Shown here piece by piece: positions 8,496 through 18,006 of a stretch of 64,000 nucleotides of DNA. The DNA is from Affinundibacterium flavidum (GTDB lineage Bacteria > Pseudomonadota > Gammaproteobacteria > Burkholderiales > Burkholderiaceae_D), in contig NZ_JACOGA010000003.1 in assembly GCF_014284175.1 (NCBI RefSeq), positions 186,001 to 250,000 on the forward strand, written 5' to 3'. The position numbers were made by a program, and so were the translations under genes. How positions within the stretch are numbered: the first letter of the stretch is position 1; every line of letters starts with the position of its first letter. The notes under the pieces were generated by a model. It did no database searches. It was not told the origin of the DNA and saw only the letters and a program-made list of their open reading frames with translations.

Positions 8496-9431
8496 ATGAA
8501 CACCGTAGTTGAAAATCACTTCATTGATGCCGCGAGCAATCGCCATCTCGATTGGCTGGAATCCGAAGCCATCCACATCATGCGTGAAGTGGCGGCTGAA
8601 TGTACTAACCCTGCCCTGTTGTTCTCCGGTGGTAAAGATTCAGTGGTGTTGTTACGTATCGCAGAAAAAGCTTTTCGTCCTGGCAAATTCCCTTTCCCAT
8701 TGGTACATGTGGATACCGGTCATAATTTTCCAGAAGTGATTACCTTCCGCGACAAACGCGTCGCCGAATTAGGCGAACGTCTGATCGTCGGTTCGGTTGA
8801 AGACTCTATCAATCGCGGCACCGTACGTTTGCGTAATCCTAAGACCGATTCACGCAACGCGGCGCAAGCAGTGACTTTATTAGAAACGATTGCTGAACAT
8901 AAATTTGATGCCTGCATCGGTGGCGCGCGTAGGGATGAAGAAAAAGCCCGCGCTAAAGAACGTATCTTTTCTTTCCGTGATGAATTCGGTCAATGGAATC
9001 CAAAAGCACAGCGCCCTGAACTCTGGGATTTATATAACACCCGTGTTCATCCTGGTGAAAACATGCGCGTGTTCCCGATTTCCAACTGGACTGAACTCGA
9101 CGTCTGGCAATACATCGCTCGTGAAAAACTAGAATTACCACCGATTTATTTTGCGCACGAACGCGAAGTCATTCCTCGCAATGGTTTGCTAGTTCCAGTG
9201 TCAGAGTTAACACCACCGCGTGCTGGTGAAACGGTAGAAAAACAAATCGTGCGCTTTCGTACTGTCGGTGATATTTCCTGTACCTGCCCAGTATCGTCAG
9301 ATGCCGCAACAGTAGAAGCAATTATTGAAGAAACCGCAGTCACCCAAATTACAGAACGCGGCGCAACACGCATGGATGATCAGACTTCAGAGTCGTCCAT
9401 GGAAAAACGTAAAAAAGAAGGATATTTCTAA
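8496..9431 (+). CDS. cysD: Sulfate adenylyltransferase small subunit
   Basis: A 311-residue ATP-PPi lyase of the PP-loop family, with the pyrophosphatase loop SGGKDSVVLL at about residues 44-53. It makes adenylyl sulfate from ATP and sulfate together with CysN, whose GTPase drives the reaction. The C-terminal SSMEKRKKEGYF segment is typical of CysD. An AAGG box precedes the ATG. Its TAA stop overlaps the cysN ATG by one base, consistent with translational coupling and equal subunit synthesis. Confidence 0.95.
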   Translation: MNTVVENHFIDAASNRHLDWLESEAIHIMREVAAECTNPALLFSGGKDSVVLLRIAEKAFRPGKFPFPLVHVDTGHNFPEVITFRDKRVAELGERLIVGSVEDSINRGTVRLRNPKTDSRNAAQAVTLLETIAEHKFDACIGGARRDEEKARAKERIFSFRDEFGQWNPKAQRPELWDLYNTRVHPGENMRVFPISNWTELDVWQYIAREKLELPPIYFAHEREVIPRNGLLVPVSELTPPRAGETVEKQIVRFRTVGDISCTCPVSSDAATVEAIIEETAVTQITERGATRMDDQTSESSMEKRKKEGYF

Positions 9432-10756
9432 TGAGCACCCAGGTACAACAGTCCGCCACTTCTATCGATATTGCGCGTGAACGCGGCTTACTGCGTTTCA
9501 TCACGGCAGGTTCAGTGGATGATGGCAAGAGTACGCTCATCGGTCGTTTACTGTTCGACAGCAAAGGTATTTTTGCTGATCAATTGAACGCCATTTCTAA
9601 AGCCAAACACAAACGCACAGTCGGCGACACGATAGATTTGTCTTTGTTGACGGATGGCTTGGAAGCGGAACGCGAACAAGGCATCACGATCGACGTCGCT
9701 TACCGTTATTTCGCAACACCTAAACGCAAATTCATCATCGCCGATACGCCAGGTCATGAGCAATACACACGCAACATGGTCACTGGCGCCTCGACTGCTG
9801 ATGCTGTCATCATTTTGATTGACGTCTCCAAAGTGAAGCTCGGTGACGATGGTAGTGTTGAGCTACTCACGCAAACCAAACGTCATTCTACGATTGCACA
9901 TTTACTGCAAATCGAACATGTGATCGTTGCCGTGAACAAGATGGATTTGGTGAATTACGATCAAACCGTCTATGACCGCATCGTTGGTGCTTACCAAGAG
10001 TTCGCTGCACAATTAGGTTTACGCGACGTACATCCAATTCCTTTGTCGGCATTAGCTGGCGATAACGTCGTCACCAATAGCGATAATCTGGCCTGGTACC
10101 AAGGCCCTACTTTAATCGAGTTGCTGGAATCCTTAAGCGTCTACGATGAGTGCCATGACGAGCCTTTCCGCTTCCCCGTGCAATTGGTGGCGCGCCACAA
10201 TGGTCACGAGGCAAACGACTTCCGTGGCTATATGGGACGTATCGAAGCGGGCAAAGTTAGCGTCGGCGATAGCATCGTGGTGCAGCCTTCTGGACAGACT
10301 GCGACGGTCAAAGATATCCAGACTTTGGATGGTTCTTTGCAAACTGCGGTGGTGGGTCAATCCGTTACTATTTTGCTCAATGAATACGTGGATATCTCAC
10401 GCGGCGATATGTTGGCAGGTGCGGATCGGCCTGCGACAGTATTGAAAACTTTGAGTGCCGATTTGTGCTGGTTATCAGAAGATGCCTTAGACGTTCGTCG
10501 TAAATATTGGCTGAAACATACGACACGTCAGGTCGCAGCCCGTGTTGCGTCGGTCGACACTTTGTTGGATATCAATACCCAAGAACGCCGCGCAACTGAT
10601 ACACTTAAATTGAACGACATCGCTCGCGTCAATATCAATGTACAGCAAGCACTGGCAGCCGATGCTTACGACATCACCCGTGCTACAGGGGCATTCATTT
10701 TGATCGACGAAGTCACCCATCAAACTGTCGCAGCGGGAATGATACGTCTTGGCTAA
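9431..10756 (+). CDS. cysN: Sulfate adenylyltransferase large (GTPase) subunit
   Basis: A 441-residue EF-Tu-like GTPase. G1 is GSVDDGKSTL near residue 27, G3 is DTPGHEQY, and the guanine-specificity motif is NKMD. Two beta-barrel domains follow. At 441 residues it lacks the C-terminal APS-kinase (CysC) domain that is fused in some species, which fits the APS-type CysH of this operon. It overlaps cysD by one base and the cobA TTG start by eight. Confidence 0.95.
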   Translation: MSTQVQQSATSIDIARERGLLRFITAGSVDDGKSTLIGRLLFDSKGIFADQLNAISKAKHKRTVGDTIDLSLLTDGLEAEREQGITIDVAYRYFATPKRKFIIADTPGHEQYTRNMVTGASTADAVIILIDVSKVKLGDDGSVELLTQTKRHSTIAHLLQIEHVIVAVNKMDLVNYDQTVYDRIVGAYQEFAAQLGLRDVHPIPLSALAGDNVVTNSDNLAWYQGPTLIELLESLSVYDECHDEPFRFPVQLVARHNGHEANDFRGYMGRIEAGKVSVGDSIVVQPSGQTATVKDIQTLDGSLQTAVVGQSVTILLNEYVDISRGDMLAGADRPATVLKTLSADLCWLSEDALDVRRKYWLKHTTRQVAARVASVDTLLDINTQERRATDTLKLNDIARVNINVQQALAADAYDITRATGAFILIDEVTHQTVAAGMIRLG

Positions 10757-11504
10757 TCTATCTGAATCAACTACATCCCCAGTTAAAAATAAAACCGGTA
10801 TCGTCTACTTAGTCGGTGCTGGGCCGGGTGCAGTTGATTTAATTACCGTGCGTGGTGCAAAACTCTTAGCGCAAGCGGATATTGTTTTGCACGACGCATT
10901 GGTCACTGCCGAGATGCTGGCACTCTGCCCTCAAGCGATTCAAGTCTCGGTTGGCAAGCGCAGCGGCCAACGCTCAGCCGCGCAAGAACACATCAATCAA
11001 CAGTTAGTCGAAGCCGCGCAACGACATGCCATCGTAGTCCGCCTGAAAGGTGGCGACCCTATGTTATTTGGCCGTGCTGATGAGGAAATGACAGCACTGG
11101 AGCAAGCTGGAATACGTTTCGAAATCGTGCCCGGCATTACGACTGCTATGGCCGCTGCAGCCAGCGTACAACTACCACTCACTAAACGCGGAGTGGCACG
11201 CAGTGTTGCCCTCTTCACCTCCAGTACCGCGCCCGGTGAATCCGCCGAAACCCGCATTCCTGATTGCGACACCTTGGTTCAATACATGGGTGGCAAAGAA
11301 GCGATACTGACCGCACAGCGCATGCTGGCAAAAGGCTTTTCCGCCAATCTTCCGATTGTGATTGTGCAAAGCTGTAGTCGCCAGGAAGAGCAGCATTTGC
11401 ACCTGACGCTGGCAGAACTCGCACATGGCTTGCCGGATTGCGAAGGCCCGGTACTCGTCATGATGGGCGAAGCGATGCGATCACGACAAACTCAAAAAGC
11501 ATAG
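10749..11504 (+). CDS. cobA: Uroporphyrinogen-III C-methyltransferase
   Basis: A 251-residue SAM-dependent methyltransferase making precorrin-2, the branch-point precursor of siroheme and cobalamin. Characteristic motifs are YLVGAGPGAVDLIT near the N-terminus and LKGGDPMLFGRADEE in the middle. It is the monofunctional form; the dehydrogenase/chelatase half of CysG is absent. The start is a TTG inside the last codons of cysN, because no ATG or GTG lies between it and the first conserved residues. Being last in the cys operon, it most likely serves siroheme supply for CysI. Confidence 0.9.
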   Translation: MANLSESTTSPVKNKTGIVYLVGAGPGAVDLITVRGAKLLAQADIVLHDALVTAEMLALCPQAIQVSVGKRSGQRSAAQEHINQQLVEAAQRHAIVVRLKGGDPMLFGRADEEMTALEQAGIRFEIVPGITTAMAAAASVQLPLTKRGVARSVALFTSSTAPGESAETRIPDCDTLVQYMGGKEAILTAQRMLAKGFSANLPIVIVQSCSRQEEQHLHLTLAELAHGLPDCEGPVLVMMGEAMRSRQTQKA

Positions 11505-11525
11505 TAAATCGCTATACCTGCACAA

Positions 11526-11547
11526 AAACTTGCGCTAAAACAAGTTT
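11526..11547 (+). terminator. Weak hairpin after cobA
   Basis: AAACTTG pairs with CAAGTTT around an 8-base loop, 21 bases after the cobA stop. The stem is short and AT-rich with no long T-run, so it may be only a weak terminator or processing site. Confidence 0.35.
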
Positions 11548-11585
11548 ATCCGGCCTCAATCCTTTTAAAATCTCGGCTCACTAGG

Positions 11586-11625
11586 ATATTCGCTGATATT
11601 CGCAAATATTCGCTAATTTTCGCTA
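11586..11625. repeat. 10-bp degenerate tandem array (4 units) upstream of hemerythrin gene
   Basis: Four adjacent decamers ATATTCGCTG, ATATTCGCAA, ATATTCGCTA and ATTTTCGCTA end 37 bp before the hemerythrin start. The unit length is one helical turn, so a protein could bind one face, but a slippage origin is equally possible. Confidence 0.75.
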
Positions 11626-11662
11626 TCAATTGGCATTTTAATTGATGGCCGTAAGGCTGTGC

Positions 11663-12097
11663 ATGAGCTATTTTGAATGGAATGACAACTTAAGTGTGCA
11701 CGATGCACTGATAGACCAAGATCACCAAGCCTTAATTGGTATGGTGAATGAATTGCATGATGCGGCTGAATCGGAACAGGACTATCAGAGTCTATCGAAA
11801 ATTTTGACGCGTTTAGCGACCTACACCCAAGAACATTTTCAGCGTGAAGAAGATCTCATGCAGGCGAGCGCCTATCCAGCTTATAGGGCACATAAAGAGC
11901 AGCATAGAAAATTATTAGAGCGCGTAAGCGACCTCAAGCATGAACTGGAAAATGCGCGCACTCTGGTCGCATTGGAGACTGCTGAATTGCTGCGATTTTG
12001 GCTGACATCACACATTTTATTGAGTGACAAACAATTCGCCGACACCTTGCATCAACACCATACAGAAGCGACATTTGAAAAATCGTCGCTAAGATAA
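11663..12097 (+). CDS. Bacteriohemerythrin
   Basis: A 144-residue non-heme di-iron oxygen-binding protein. The full ligand set is present: H21, H58, E62, H77, H81, H117 and D122, within the familiar DxDHxxL, HFxxEE, HKxxH and HIxxxD contexts. Such proteins store or sense oxygen, or deliver it to enzymes. I chose ATG at 11663 (starting MSYFEWND, the family N-terminus); TTG at 11642 and ATG at 11645 add six or seven residues without homology. It stands alone, convergent with the chelatase-like gene. Confidence 0.9.
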   Translation: MSYFEWNDNLSVHDALIDQDHQALIGMVNELHDAAESEQDYQSLSKILTRLATYTQEHFQREEDLMQASAYPAYRAHKEQHRKLLERVSDLKHELENARTLVALETAELLRFWLTSHILLSDKQFADTLHQHHTEATFEKSSLR

Positions 12098-12107
12098 GAA
12101 AACAAAC

Positions 12108-12479
12108 CTACTCTATCGAACGTAGGCAATAATCTCGCAATGCGCTTAAAACACCTTGGTCTTCACCTGCAGCAAGCACCTGCTTAATTTGTATCTGAGG
12201 ATAGCGGCTACGCAATTCATCGACCATCAAAGGCAAGTCCCGCAGAACATGCCCCCCCTGCCCTAAAAATATCGGCGTGATCGTCAAGTTGTCATAGCCC
12301 ACCGAAACGAGATTCTCTACTGCTTCTGGCAGCTGTGGCTGCATTAATTCCAAAAAAGCCAGCTCCACCTTAACGTCAGGTAAACTTTGCTGCGTTAATT
12401 GTTGCAGACGTTGAAAAGGCTGTGCCCAACTAGCAGCACGAGCGCCGTGGGCAAACAAGATTAAGGCTTTTTTGGACAT
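12108..12479 (-). CDS. Short CbiX/SirB-like sirohydrochlorin chelatase
   Basis: A 123-residue single-domain chelatase of the CbiX-short/SirB type. The N-terminal metal-binding histidine is in LILFAHGARA (H10), and a second is in GQGGHVLRDLP. Small CbiX proteins insert cobalt, nickel or iron into sirohydrochlorin; with cobA and cysI nearby, making siroheme is the simplest role here (inference). I chose the ATG at 12479, since the upstream alternative at 12497 adds only MNLNLI from a 6-bp AAATTC repeat. It is convergent with the hemerythrin gene (10 bp). Confidence 0.8.
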   Translation of the reverse strand: MSKKALILFAHGARAASWAQPFQRLQQLTQQSLPDVKVELAFLELMQPQLPEAVENLVSVGYDNLTITPIFLGQGGHVLRDLPLMVDELRSRYPQIQIKQVLAAGEDQGVLSALRDYCLRSIE

Positions 12480-12540
12480 AATCAAATTCAAATTCAAATC
12501 GAAAATCTACGCTGAGAAACTATCAGAAATTGCGTTGCAC

Positions 12541-13671
12541 CTAATGTCGCTCAACATAACGCAAACCTACATACGCCAATAAGGAGAAAATCAGACTAGG
12601 AAATAATGCCGTCACTAATGCTGGCCAAGTATTAATTTGCCCCAAATAAGCGAACAAACTATTCACCAGATAGAACACCATCCCCAGCATGATTCCACTA
12701 AAAATACGCAAGCTGATTCCGCCATCTCGCGCATGCAAATAGGCAAATGGTAGCGCTAATGCCATCATCACCAAAATAGAAATTGGGTACGTCAATTTTT
12801 TCCAAAAAGCGATATCGTAACGCTCGGTCGATTGCTTATTTTCTGCCAAATGCTTGGTGTATGAAGCTAACTCTAGAGCGGACATACGATCAACTTCCGT
12901 GAACAGCACCGATAAAATATCTGGCGTAATTTCTGACATCAAATCCTTCGTAGCCAATTTGTGCGTATCTGACTCTATCATGGTCTCAGTTGCCAGATTC
13001 TTGGGAAAACTGGTTTCCACTACCTCATGCAATTGCCACACATGTGAACGCACGTATACCGCTTGCTTCGCATTGATCTCACGCAGTAACTGAAAATTAG
13101 TATCGAACTCGTAGATTTTGACGCCGAGTAAAGTTCGCTCAGGCGATACTTCCCTGACATTCAAAAAACGCGTGCCAATCACTGCGCCGTCCGCATCATT
13201 ACTACGGATTAAATCCTTAGTCCACAAGCCACTACGGAAGCCCTGAGTCAATGGTGACGAGGCGGCTTGCATGCTGATTTGCTTAGATAATTTTGTCGCC
13301 ATAGGAGCAATCACTTCACCCAATAAATAGGTCAACAAAATAAAAATAATAGCGATGTTTCCCAACATTTTAGCAACCGTCCAGGACGACATACTAGCGG
13401 CGCGCATAATCGTAAACTCAGAATTACTGGCAAATTGTGCCAACACATAAATTGTGCCGATCAACACAGCAATCGGTAAAAAATCGTAGGCATTGCCTGG
13501 GATATTCAAGAGCACAGTCAACAAAGCGTGCTTCAACAGATAACCATTTTTGTTGATCGCTGCGAGCTCTTTCATCAGATCGAAAAAAGACGTCAATACC
13601 AACAACGCGAACAACACAAACAACACAGCGCGAATAATCTCGCTACCAAAATAACGTTGCAGCACTTTCAT
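12541..13671 (-). CDS. lptG: LPS export ABC transporter permease LptG
   Basis: A 376-residue inner-membrane permease of the LptB2FG complex, which extracts lipopolysaccharide and feeds it to the LptC-A-D bridge. It shows the family pattern: three N-terminal membrane segments, a large periplasmic beta-jellyroll (about 130-270) and three C-terminal segments. Its ATG overlaps the lptF stop codon by one base, so the pair is translationally coupled. LptB and LptC are not in the window. Confidence 0.93.
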   Translation of the reverse strand: MKVLQRYFGSEIIRAVLFVLFALLVLTSFFDLMKELAAINKNGYLLKHALLTVLLNIPGNAYDFLPIAVLIGTIYVLAQFASNSEFTIMRAASMSSWTVAKMLGNIAIIFILLTYLLGEVIAPMATKLSKQISMQAASSPLTQGFRSGLWTKDLIRSNDADGAVIGTRFLNVREVSPERTLLGVKIYEFDTNFQLLREINAKQAVYVRSHVWQLHEVVETSFPKNLATETMIESDTHKLATKDLMSEITPDILSVLFTEVDRMSALELASYTKHLAENKQSTERYDIAFWKKLTYPISILVMMALALPFAYLHARDGGISLRIFSGIMLGMVFYLVNSLFAYLGQINTWPALVTALFPSLIFSLLAYVGLRYVERH

Positions 13672-14831
13672 CAGTTACCCACCATCTGTTGATGATCAAC
13701 ACATTGCTGATTCTTTTTTCGATACAGGTGACATTTGATACGTCCCCATACACTGCTCGGATGCCAGGTACTATTCACCTTGAGACGCCACATGAAAAAG
13801 AGCGCTATAAGTATGGCGACCACGACATGCATAGGCCAGGATGCACGCCAAAAACTGACTTTACCCTGTACCACAGCGAGCTGTAACATGTTCAAAATAT
13901 TTAAATTTACCGCCACTAAAATCAAAGCGACTATCATATTCGCCGAACGCCCCACACGCGGATTGACATAACCCAAAGGAATGGCCAACAACATGAGCAG
14001 CAATCCCATAAATGGCAGTGACACTCGCCACAGTAATTCACCATCGCGAGTAGGATTGGGTTCATCTATTAAGGTACGCAAAGGCAAAGCTTTGGCAGAT
14101 TTATTATTTGCATCGAGATTGCTTTGTGCTGAGAGTAAGACGGCATATTTCTCAAACTGCATCATTTGAAAATCACCTTCCGTCGGCAAACCGTCGTAAC
14201 GACGACCTTGGCTCATAACCAAAAAGCGATCGCCATGCGCGTCGATTTCAACTTTACCTTCCTTGGCGATAATGACGCTAGAGCGTCCATCATTCATCAT
14301 GCTGGTAAAAATATTCTGAACCTTACTTAAGTCGCCTGAAACCTCTTCGACAAAAGACACACGACCACCACCACGCGATTCTTGAAATTTTCCTGGTGCG
14401 ACCTTAGCGATATCTTCGCGCTTCTCATAGCGATTTCTGACTTCTTGCATTTGCTCATTCGCCCATGGCGACACCACCAGACTTAGTGTTCCCACTAAGA
14501 TGGTCAAAGGCAATGCCACACTTAAAATCGGCGCAATCCAACGCGTCAAACTTAAGCCGGACGCAAACCAGACCACCATTTCGGAATCTTGATAAGCACG
14601 AGTAACCACCAACAACACTGAAATGAAGCCAGTCAAAATCAACAAAATCGGAAAATAATCGAGTGAATAGAAACCGATTAATATCAAAACATCACTAGAA
14701 GCAATTTTGCCACCGGCAGCATCACGCAAAATCCGGATCAGCATGAACGTCACCGTAATGGTGAACAAGGTCGTAAACACAGCGCTGGCAGCACTAAATA
14801 ATTCTCGTCTGAGCGCACGTTGAAAAATCAT
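13671..14831 (-). CDS. lptF: LPS export ABC transporter permease LptF
   Basis: A 386-residue partner of LptG with the same 3 + jellyroll + 3 membrane layout. It begins MIFQRALRRELF, the typical LptF start with a basic amphipathic coupling helix. It is the first gene of the lptFG pair and is divergent from pepA across 116 bp, an arrangement conserved in many proteobacteria. The C-terminal 25 residues are a basic, histidine-containing tail after the last membrane segment. Confidence 0.93.
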   Translation of the reverse strand: MIFQRALRRELFSAASAVFTTLFTITVTFMLIRILRDAAGGKIASSDVLILIGFYSLDYFPILLILTGFISVLLVVTRAYQDSEMVVWFASGLSLTRWIAPILSVALPLTILVGTLSLVVSPWANEQMQEVRNRYEKREDIAKVAPGKFQESRGGGRVSFVEEVSGDLSKVQNIFTSMMNDGRSSVIIAKEGKVEIDAHGDRFLVMSQGRRYDGLPTEGDFQMMQFEKYAVLLSAQSNLDANNKSAKALPLRTLIDEPNPTRDGELLWRVSLPFMGLLLMLLAIPLGYVNPRVGRSANMIVALILVAVNLNILNMLQLAVVQGKVSFWRASWPMHVVVAILIALFFMWRLKVNSTWHPSSVWGRIKCHLYRKKNQQCVDHQQMVGN

Positions 14832-14877
14832 AATTAAGTTGGTCTTATTAGTAGTTATGGAGACTATGCAAGGGGGT

Positions 14878-14883
14878 TATAAT
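14878..14883 (+). promoter_or_regulatory. Probable pepA -10 box
   Basis: A perfect TATAAT sits 65 bp upstream of the pepA GTG start in the lptF-pepA divergent spacer. The hexamer 17 bp before it (TTATGG at 14855-14860) matches the -35 consensus only partly. Confidence 0.5.
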
Positions 14884-14947
14884 AGTCGTTTTACGTATTT
14901 AAGCGAAATTCAAAAGATCATCGCTGATCGACAATAAGGAGCAAGAC

Positions 14948-16459
14948 GTGGACTTTAGCATAAAAACACTAGCAGCCAAAAGCACAGCAGCAGACAATGC
15001 CAGCACCATCAAGACCGCCTGTATCGTCGTCGGCGTATTTGAAAACAAGAAATTATCAACCGCCGCTACGCAATTAAATAAAAAAGGCGCGATTGATGCT
15101 GCTCTGAAATCCGGTGACATTTCTGGCAAGATCGGCTCTTCTTTATTATTACGCAACATTGCCGATGTCAGTGCTGAGCGCGTATTGTTAGTCGGTTTGG
15201 GTGATGATCCAGCCAAAGTATCCGAAAAAGCCTATAGCAGCGCAGTACAAAGCGCAGCGCGTGGCTTAAATAATCTGGGCGGCACCGATGTCAGCGTCGT
15301 CTTGCCTGCAGTTGATGGACGTGATTTAGCGTGGGCGATCCGTCAAACAGTGATCGCGTTCAAAGAAGCAATATTCCGCACGGATGCGCACAAGAGCAAA
15401 AAAGACACCATTGCGGCAAATATCAAGAAAGTCGCAATCTATGTCGCTGCGACAGATGCTGCAGCCGCTAAGCTAGCTTTGGCACAAAGTATCGCTCTCG
15501 TGAACGGTATGGAATTGACCAAGGAATTGGGCAATATGCCAGCGAATTTCTGCACCCCAACGCATCTGGCAAATACCGCGAAAAAAATCGCAACCGAATT
15601 CAAAATGGGCGTAGAAGTCTTAGAACGCAAGCAAATTCAAGCTTTGAAGATGAATAGCTTCTTATCCGTTTCTGCTGGGACTGATGAACCACCAAAATTT
15701 ATCGTCTTAAAGCACATGGGTGGCAAGGCGAAAGATGCACCAGTCGTATTGGTTGGTAAAGGCATTACCTTTGACTCCGGCGGTATCTCTTTGAAGCCAG
15801 GCGCAGGCATGGATGAGATGAAATACGACATGGGCGGCGCAGGCTCGGTGCTTGGCACCATGCGCGCCATCGGTGAAATGAAATTAAAACTGAATGTGAT
15901 CGCGGTGATTCCAACCTGTGAAAATATGCCCTCTGGCAGCGCCACACGTCCTGGAGATATCGTCACATCGATGTCTGGTCAAACCATAGAAGTTTTAAAT
16001 ACCGATGCTGAAGGTCGTTTGATTTTATGTGATGCATTGACCTATGTAGAACGTTTCAAACCAGCCGCAGTGATCGACGTTGCGACTTTAACTGGCGCGA
16101 TTATCACTTCCCTCGGTCACCACACCACCGGTCTATTCACCCGTCATGATGACACGCATGACAAACTTGCCGAAGAATTACTCGTCGCTGGCAAACAAGC
16201 GAATGACGTGGCATGGCGCTTACCGATAGGCGAACTGTATAACGAGCAACTCAAATCGAATTTTGCAGATATCGCAAATATCGGTGGCCCTGCGGCTGGT
16301 TCGATCACGGCCGCTTGCTTCTTGGAGCGTTTCACCAAGAAATACACTTGGGCCCATCTGGATATCGCTGGTGTATCTTGGAAATCCGGCGCAGCAAAAG
16401 GTTCGACTGGTCGTCCAGTACCAATGCTGACGACGTTCTTGATGAACCGCGCGGGCTAA
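14948..16459 (+). CDS. pepA: Cytosol (leucyl) aminopeptidase
   Basis: A 503-residue M17 metallopeptidase that removes N-terminal residues from peptides, usually as a hexamer with two metal ions. The signature NTDAEGRL is at about residue 350, and the catalytic-domain motif [15 protein letters not shown] precedes it. The start is a GTG behind an AAGGAG box (14936-14941), giving MDFSIKTL. PepA of E. coli also binds DNA; no evidence bears on that here. A strong terminator follows at 16477-16516. Confidence 0.95.
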   Translation: MDFSIKTLAAKSTAADNASTIKTACIVVGVFENKKLSTAATQLNKKGAIDAALKSGDISGKIGSSLLLRNIADVSAERVLLVGLGDDPAKVSEKAYSSAVQSAARGLNNLGGTDVSVVLPAVDGRDLAWAIRQTVIAFKEAIFRTDAHKSKKDTIAANIKKVAIYVAATDAAAAKLALAQSIALVNGMELTKELGNMPANFCTPTHLANTAKKIATEFKMGVEVLERKQIQALKMNSFLSVSAGTDEPPKFIVLKHMGGKAKDAPVVLVGKGITFDSGGISLKPGAGMDEMKYDMGGAGSVLGTMRAIGEMKLKLNVIAVIPTCENMPSGSATRPGDIVTSMSGQTIEVLNTDAEGRLILCDALTYVERFKPAAVIDVATLTGAIITSLGHHTTGLFTRHDDTHDKLAEELLVAGKQANDVAWRLPIGELYNEQLKSNFADIANIGGPAAGSITAACFLERFTKKYTWAHLDIAGVSWKSGAAKGSTGRPVPMLTTFLMNRAG

Positions 16460-16476
16460 GCTGCCAGGTTTTATTC

Positions 16477-16516
16477 AACGCGCTCTTTGCTTGCACTGAG
16501 CGCGTTTTTATTTTTT
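16477..16516 (+). terminator. Rho-independent terminator of pepA
   Basis: A perfect 9-bp stem, AACGCGCTC with GAGCGCGTT around a 12-base loop, is followed by TTTATTTTTT. Confidence 0.9.
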
Positions 16517-16570
16517 GGCGTATTTTTTAACGTATTTATTATCGTTTAGCGCTTTTGCATGAGACCGAAT

Positions 16571-17335
16571 ATGAAACTAGTCACCTGGAACGTCAACTCC
16601 CTGAAAGTCCGTCTCCCCCAAGTCTTGCAATGGCTGGAGATAAATCCTATCGATATTCTCTGCATACAAGAAACCAAACTGACCGACGATAAATTTCCAC
16701 AGGCAGAAATCGAAGCTGCTGGCTATCATGTGGTGTTCACAGGTCAAAAAACCTACAACGGCGTAGCAATCATCTCGCGTCATCCGATTGCTGATGTGCA
16801 AAAAAATAATCCTCTGTTTGAAGATGAACAGCAACGCATCATCGCCGCGACGATAGCTGACATGCGTATCATTTGCGCCTATGTCCCTAACGGACAAGCG
16901 CTAGACTCAGAAAAATATCCGTATAAATTAAGCTGGCTGGCCGCTTTGCACGACTGGGTCAAGAGTGAAATGGCACAACACCCGCAGCTCGCCTTGTTAG
17001 GCGATTACAACATCGCGCCAGATGACCGTGACGTACATGATCCAGCTGCTTGGGAAGGCATGAATCTGGTGTCGCCACCAGAACGCGCGGCGTTTCAAGC
17101 TTTAATTGATCTGGGTCTCAGCGATAGCTTCCGCCAATTTGAACAGCCAGAAAAAACTTTCAGCTGGTGGGATTATCGTCAGCTCGGTTTCCGTTTAAAT
17201 AAAGGCGTGCGGATTGATCATGTATTGCTCTCTAAACCTTTGGCTGAGCGCTGTACCTCCTGCGTGGTAGATCGAGTGCCGCGTAAATGGGAACAACCTT
17301 CAGATCATGCGCCGGTCATCGCTACTTTGGCCTGA
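16571..17335 (+). CDS. xthA: Exodeoxyribonuclease III (AP endonuclease)
   Basis: A 254-residue exonuclease III of the EEP fold, acting in base-excision repair. It shows the N-terminal TWNVNSLKVRL, the metal ligand in CIQETKL, the GDYNIAPDDRDVHDP motif and the final catalytic SDHAPV. I start at 16571 because the family begins MKLVTWN; an in-frame ATG at 16559 adds four residues. A 10-bp perfect hairpin (17362-17371 with 17381-17390) follows the stop. Confidence 0.93.
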   Translation: MKLVTWNVNSLKVRLPQVLQWLEINPIDILCIQETKLTDDKFPQAEIEAAGYHVVFTGQKTYNGVAIISRHPIADVQKNNPLFEDEQQRIIAATIADMRIICAYVPNGQALDSEKYPYKLSWLAALHDWVKSEMAQHPQLALLGDYNIAPDDRDVHDPAAWEGMNLVSPPERAAFQALIDLGLSDSFRQFEQPEKTFSWWDYRQLGFRLNKGVRIDHVLLSKPLAERCTSCVVDRVPRKWEQPSDHAPVIATLA

Positions 17336-17361
17336 CTCAACATAACCTGTTCCCAACAATA

Positions 17362-17390
17362 AGCGACAGTGCGAGATAAACACTGTCGCT
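17362..17390 (+). terminator. Hairpin after xthA
   Basis: AGCGACAGTG and CACTGTCGCT form a perfect 10-bp stem with a 9-base loop, 27 bases after the xthA stop. No T-run follows, so termination is uncertain; it could also be an mRNA 3'-end stabiliser. Confidence 0.5.
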
Positions 17391-17596
17391 GACCGACTGG
17401 CACAAAGCATAATCAAGCCAAAATTCGCCTCACGCCACGCATAGTCCAAGCTCATCGGCTCCTTGCAACAAGAAGCGTTTGCGCACTTCAACATAGATAA
17501 ATGCCCAAATTATTCTACTGTTAACACACTCGATTCTATTTGCGCAAGTTGATCCGAAAATCAATGCTCATTTAGGAAGAAATCACTTCAAAAAAG

Positions 17597-17617
17597 TTTC
17601 AATCAGTCTGATTGAAA
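17597..17617. promoter_or_regulatory. 10-bp-arm palindrome, operator candidate
   Basis: TTTCAATCAG and CTGATTGAAA are exact reverse complements flanking a single T. A dyad of this size with a one-base centre resembles a dimeric regulator's operator, but no regulator gene is adjacent and neither neighbouring gene starts close by. Confidence 0.45.
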
Positions 17618-17958
17618 ATAGCAGCAATCACTTCCAGAAATCTTCAATAAACATTGAACTCAGTTTCTTTATAGCTGTGCGGCGTTGTTTATTTACTTCA
17701 TATAAATTATTTGAATGCACGTCAAATTAATGTCATTTCCTATTTTTTTCAATAATCTCTAGAATTATTTGCATTACTAAAACACCTCTTCAGAGGGGTA
17801 TTTATAAGCAAAGATAGTGCTGATAATTGGAAATAGCTTACGCAGAAATGAGTTCCCGCTTACTTATTGATACGTAAACAAATCTAATGTGGACAGTATT
17901 ATTTCTTGGTGAACTAAGTCTATTGAACAGTGATGATAGATTTAGCTTTCTCCTGCAT

Positions 17959-18006
17959 AGCTCTTACTTATGCATTAATTATGCATTAAGTAAGAGCTTT
18001 TTTTTA
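17959..18006 (+). terminator. Strong terminator with no gene directly upstream
   Basis: AGCTCTTACTTA pairs with TAAGTAAGAGCT over 12 bp, with an AT-rich loop and eight T residues after it. The nearest upstream coding sequence (xthA) ends 620 bp earlier, so this may terminate a small RNA. A TATTAT at 17897-17902 could be the -10 of a roughly 100-nt transcript, but I find no good -35 box. Confidence 0.7.

Noticed and set aside
17300-17494. 64-codon minus-strand frame after xthA
   Set aside because: Overlaps the xthA end and the hairpin; no supporting features.
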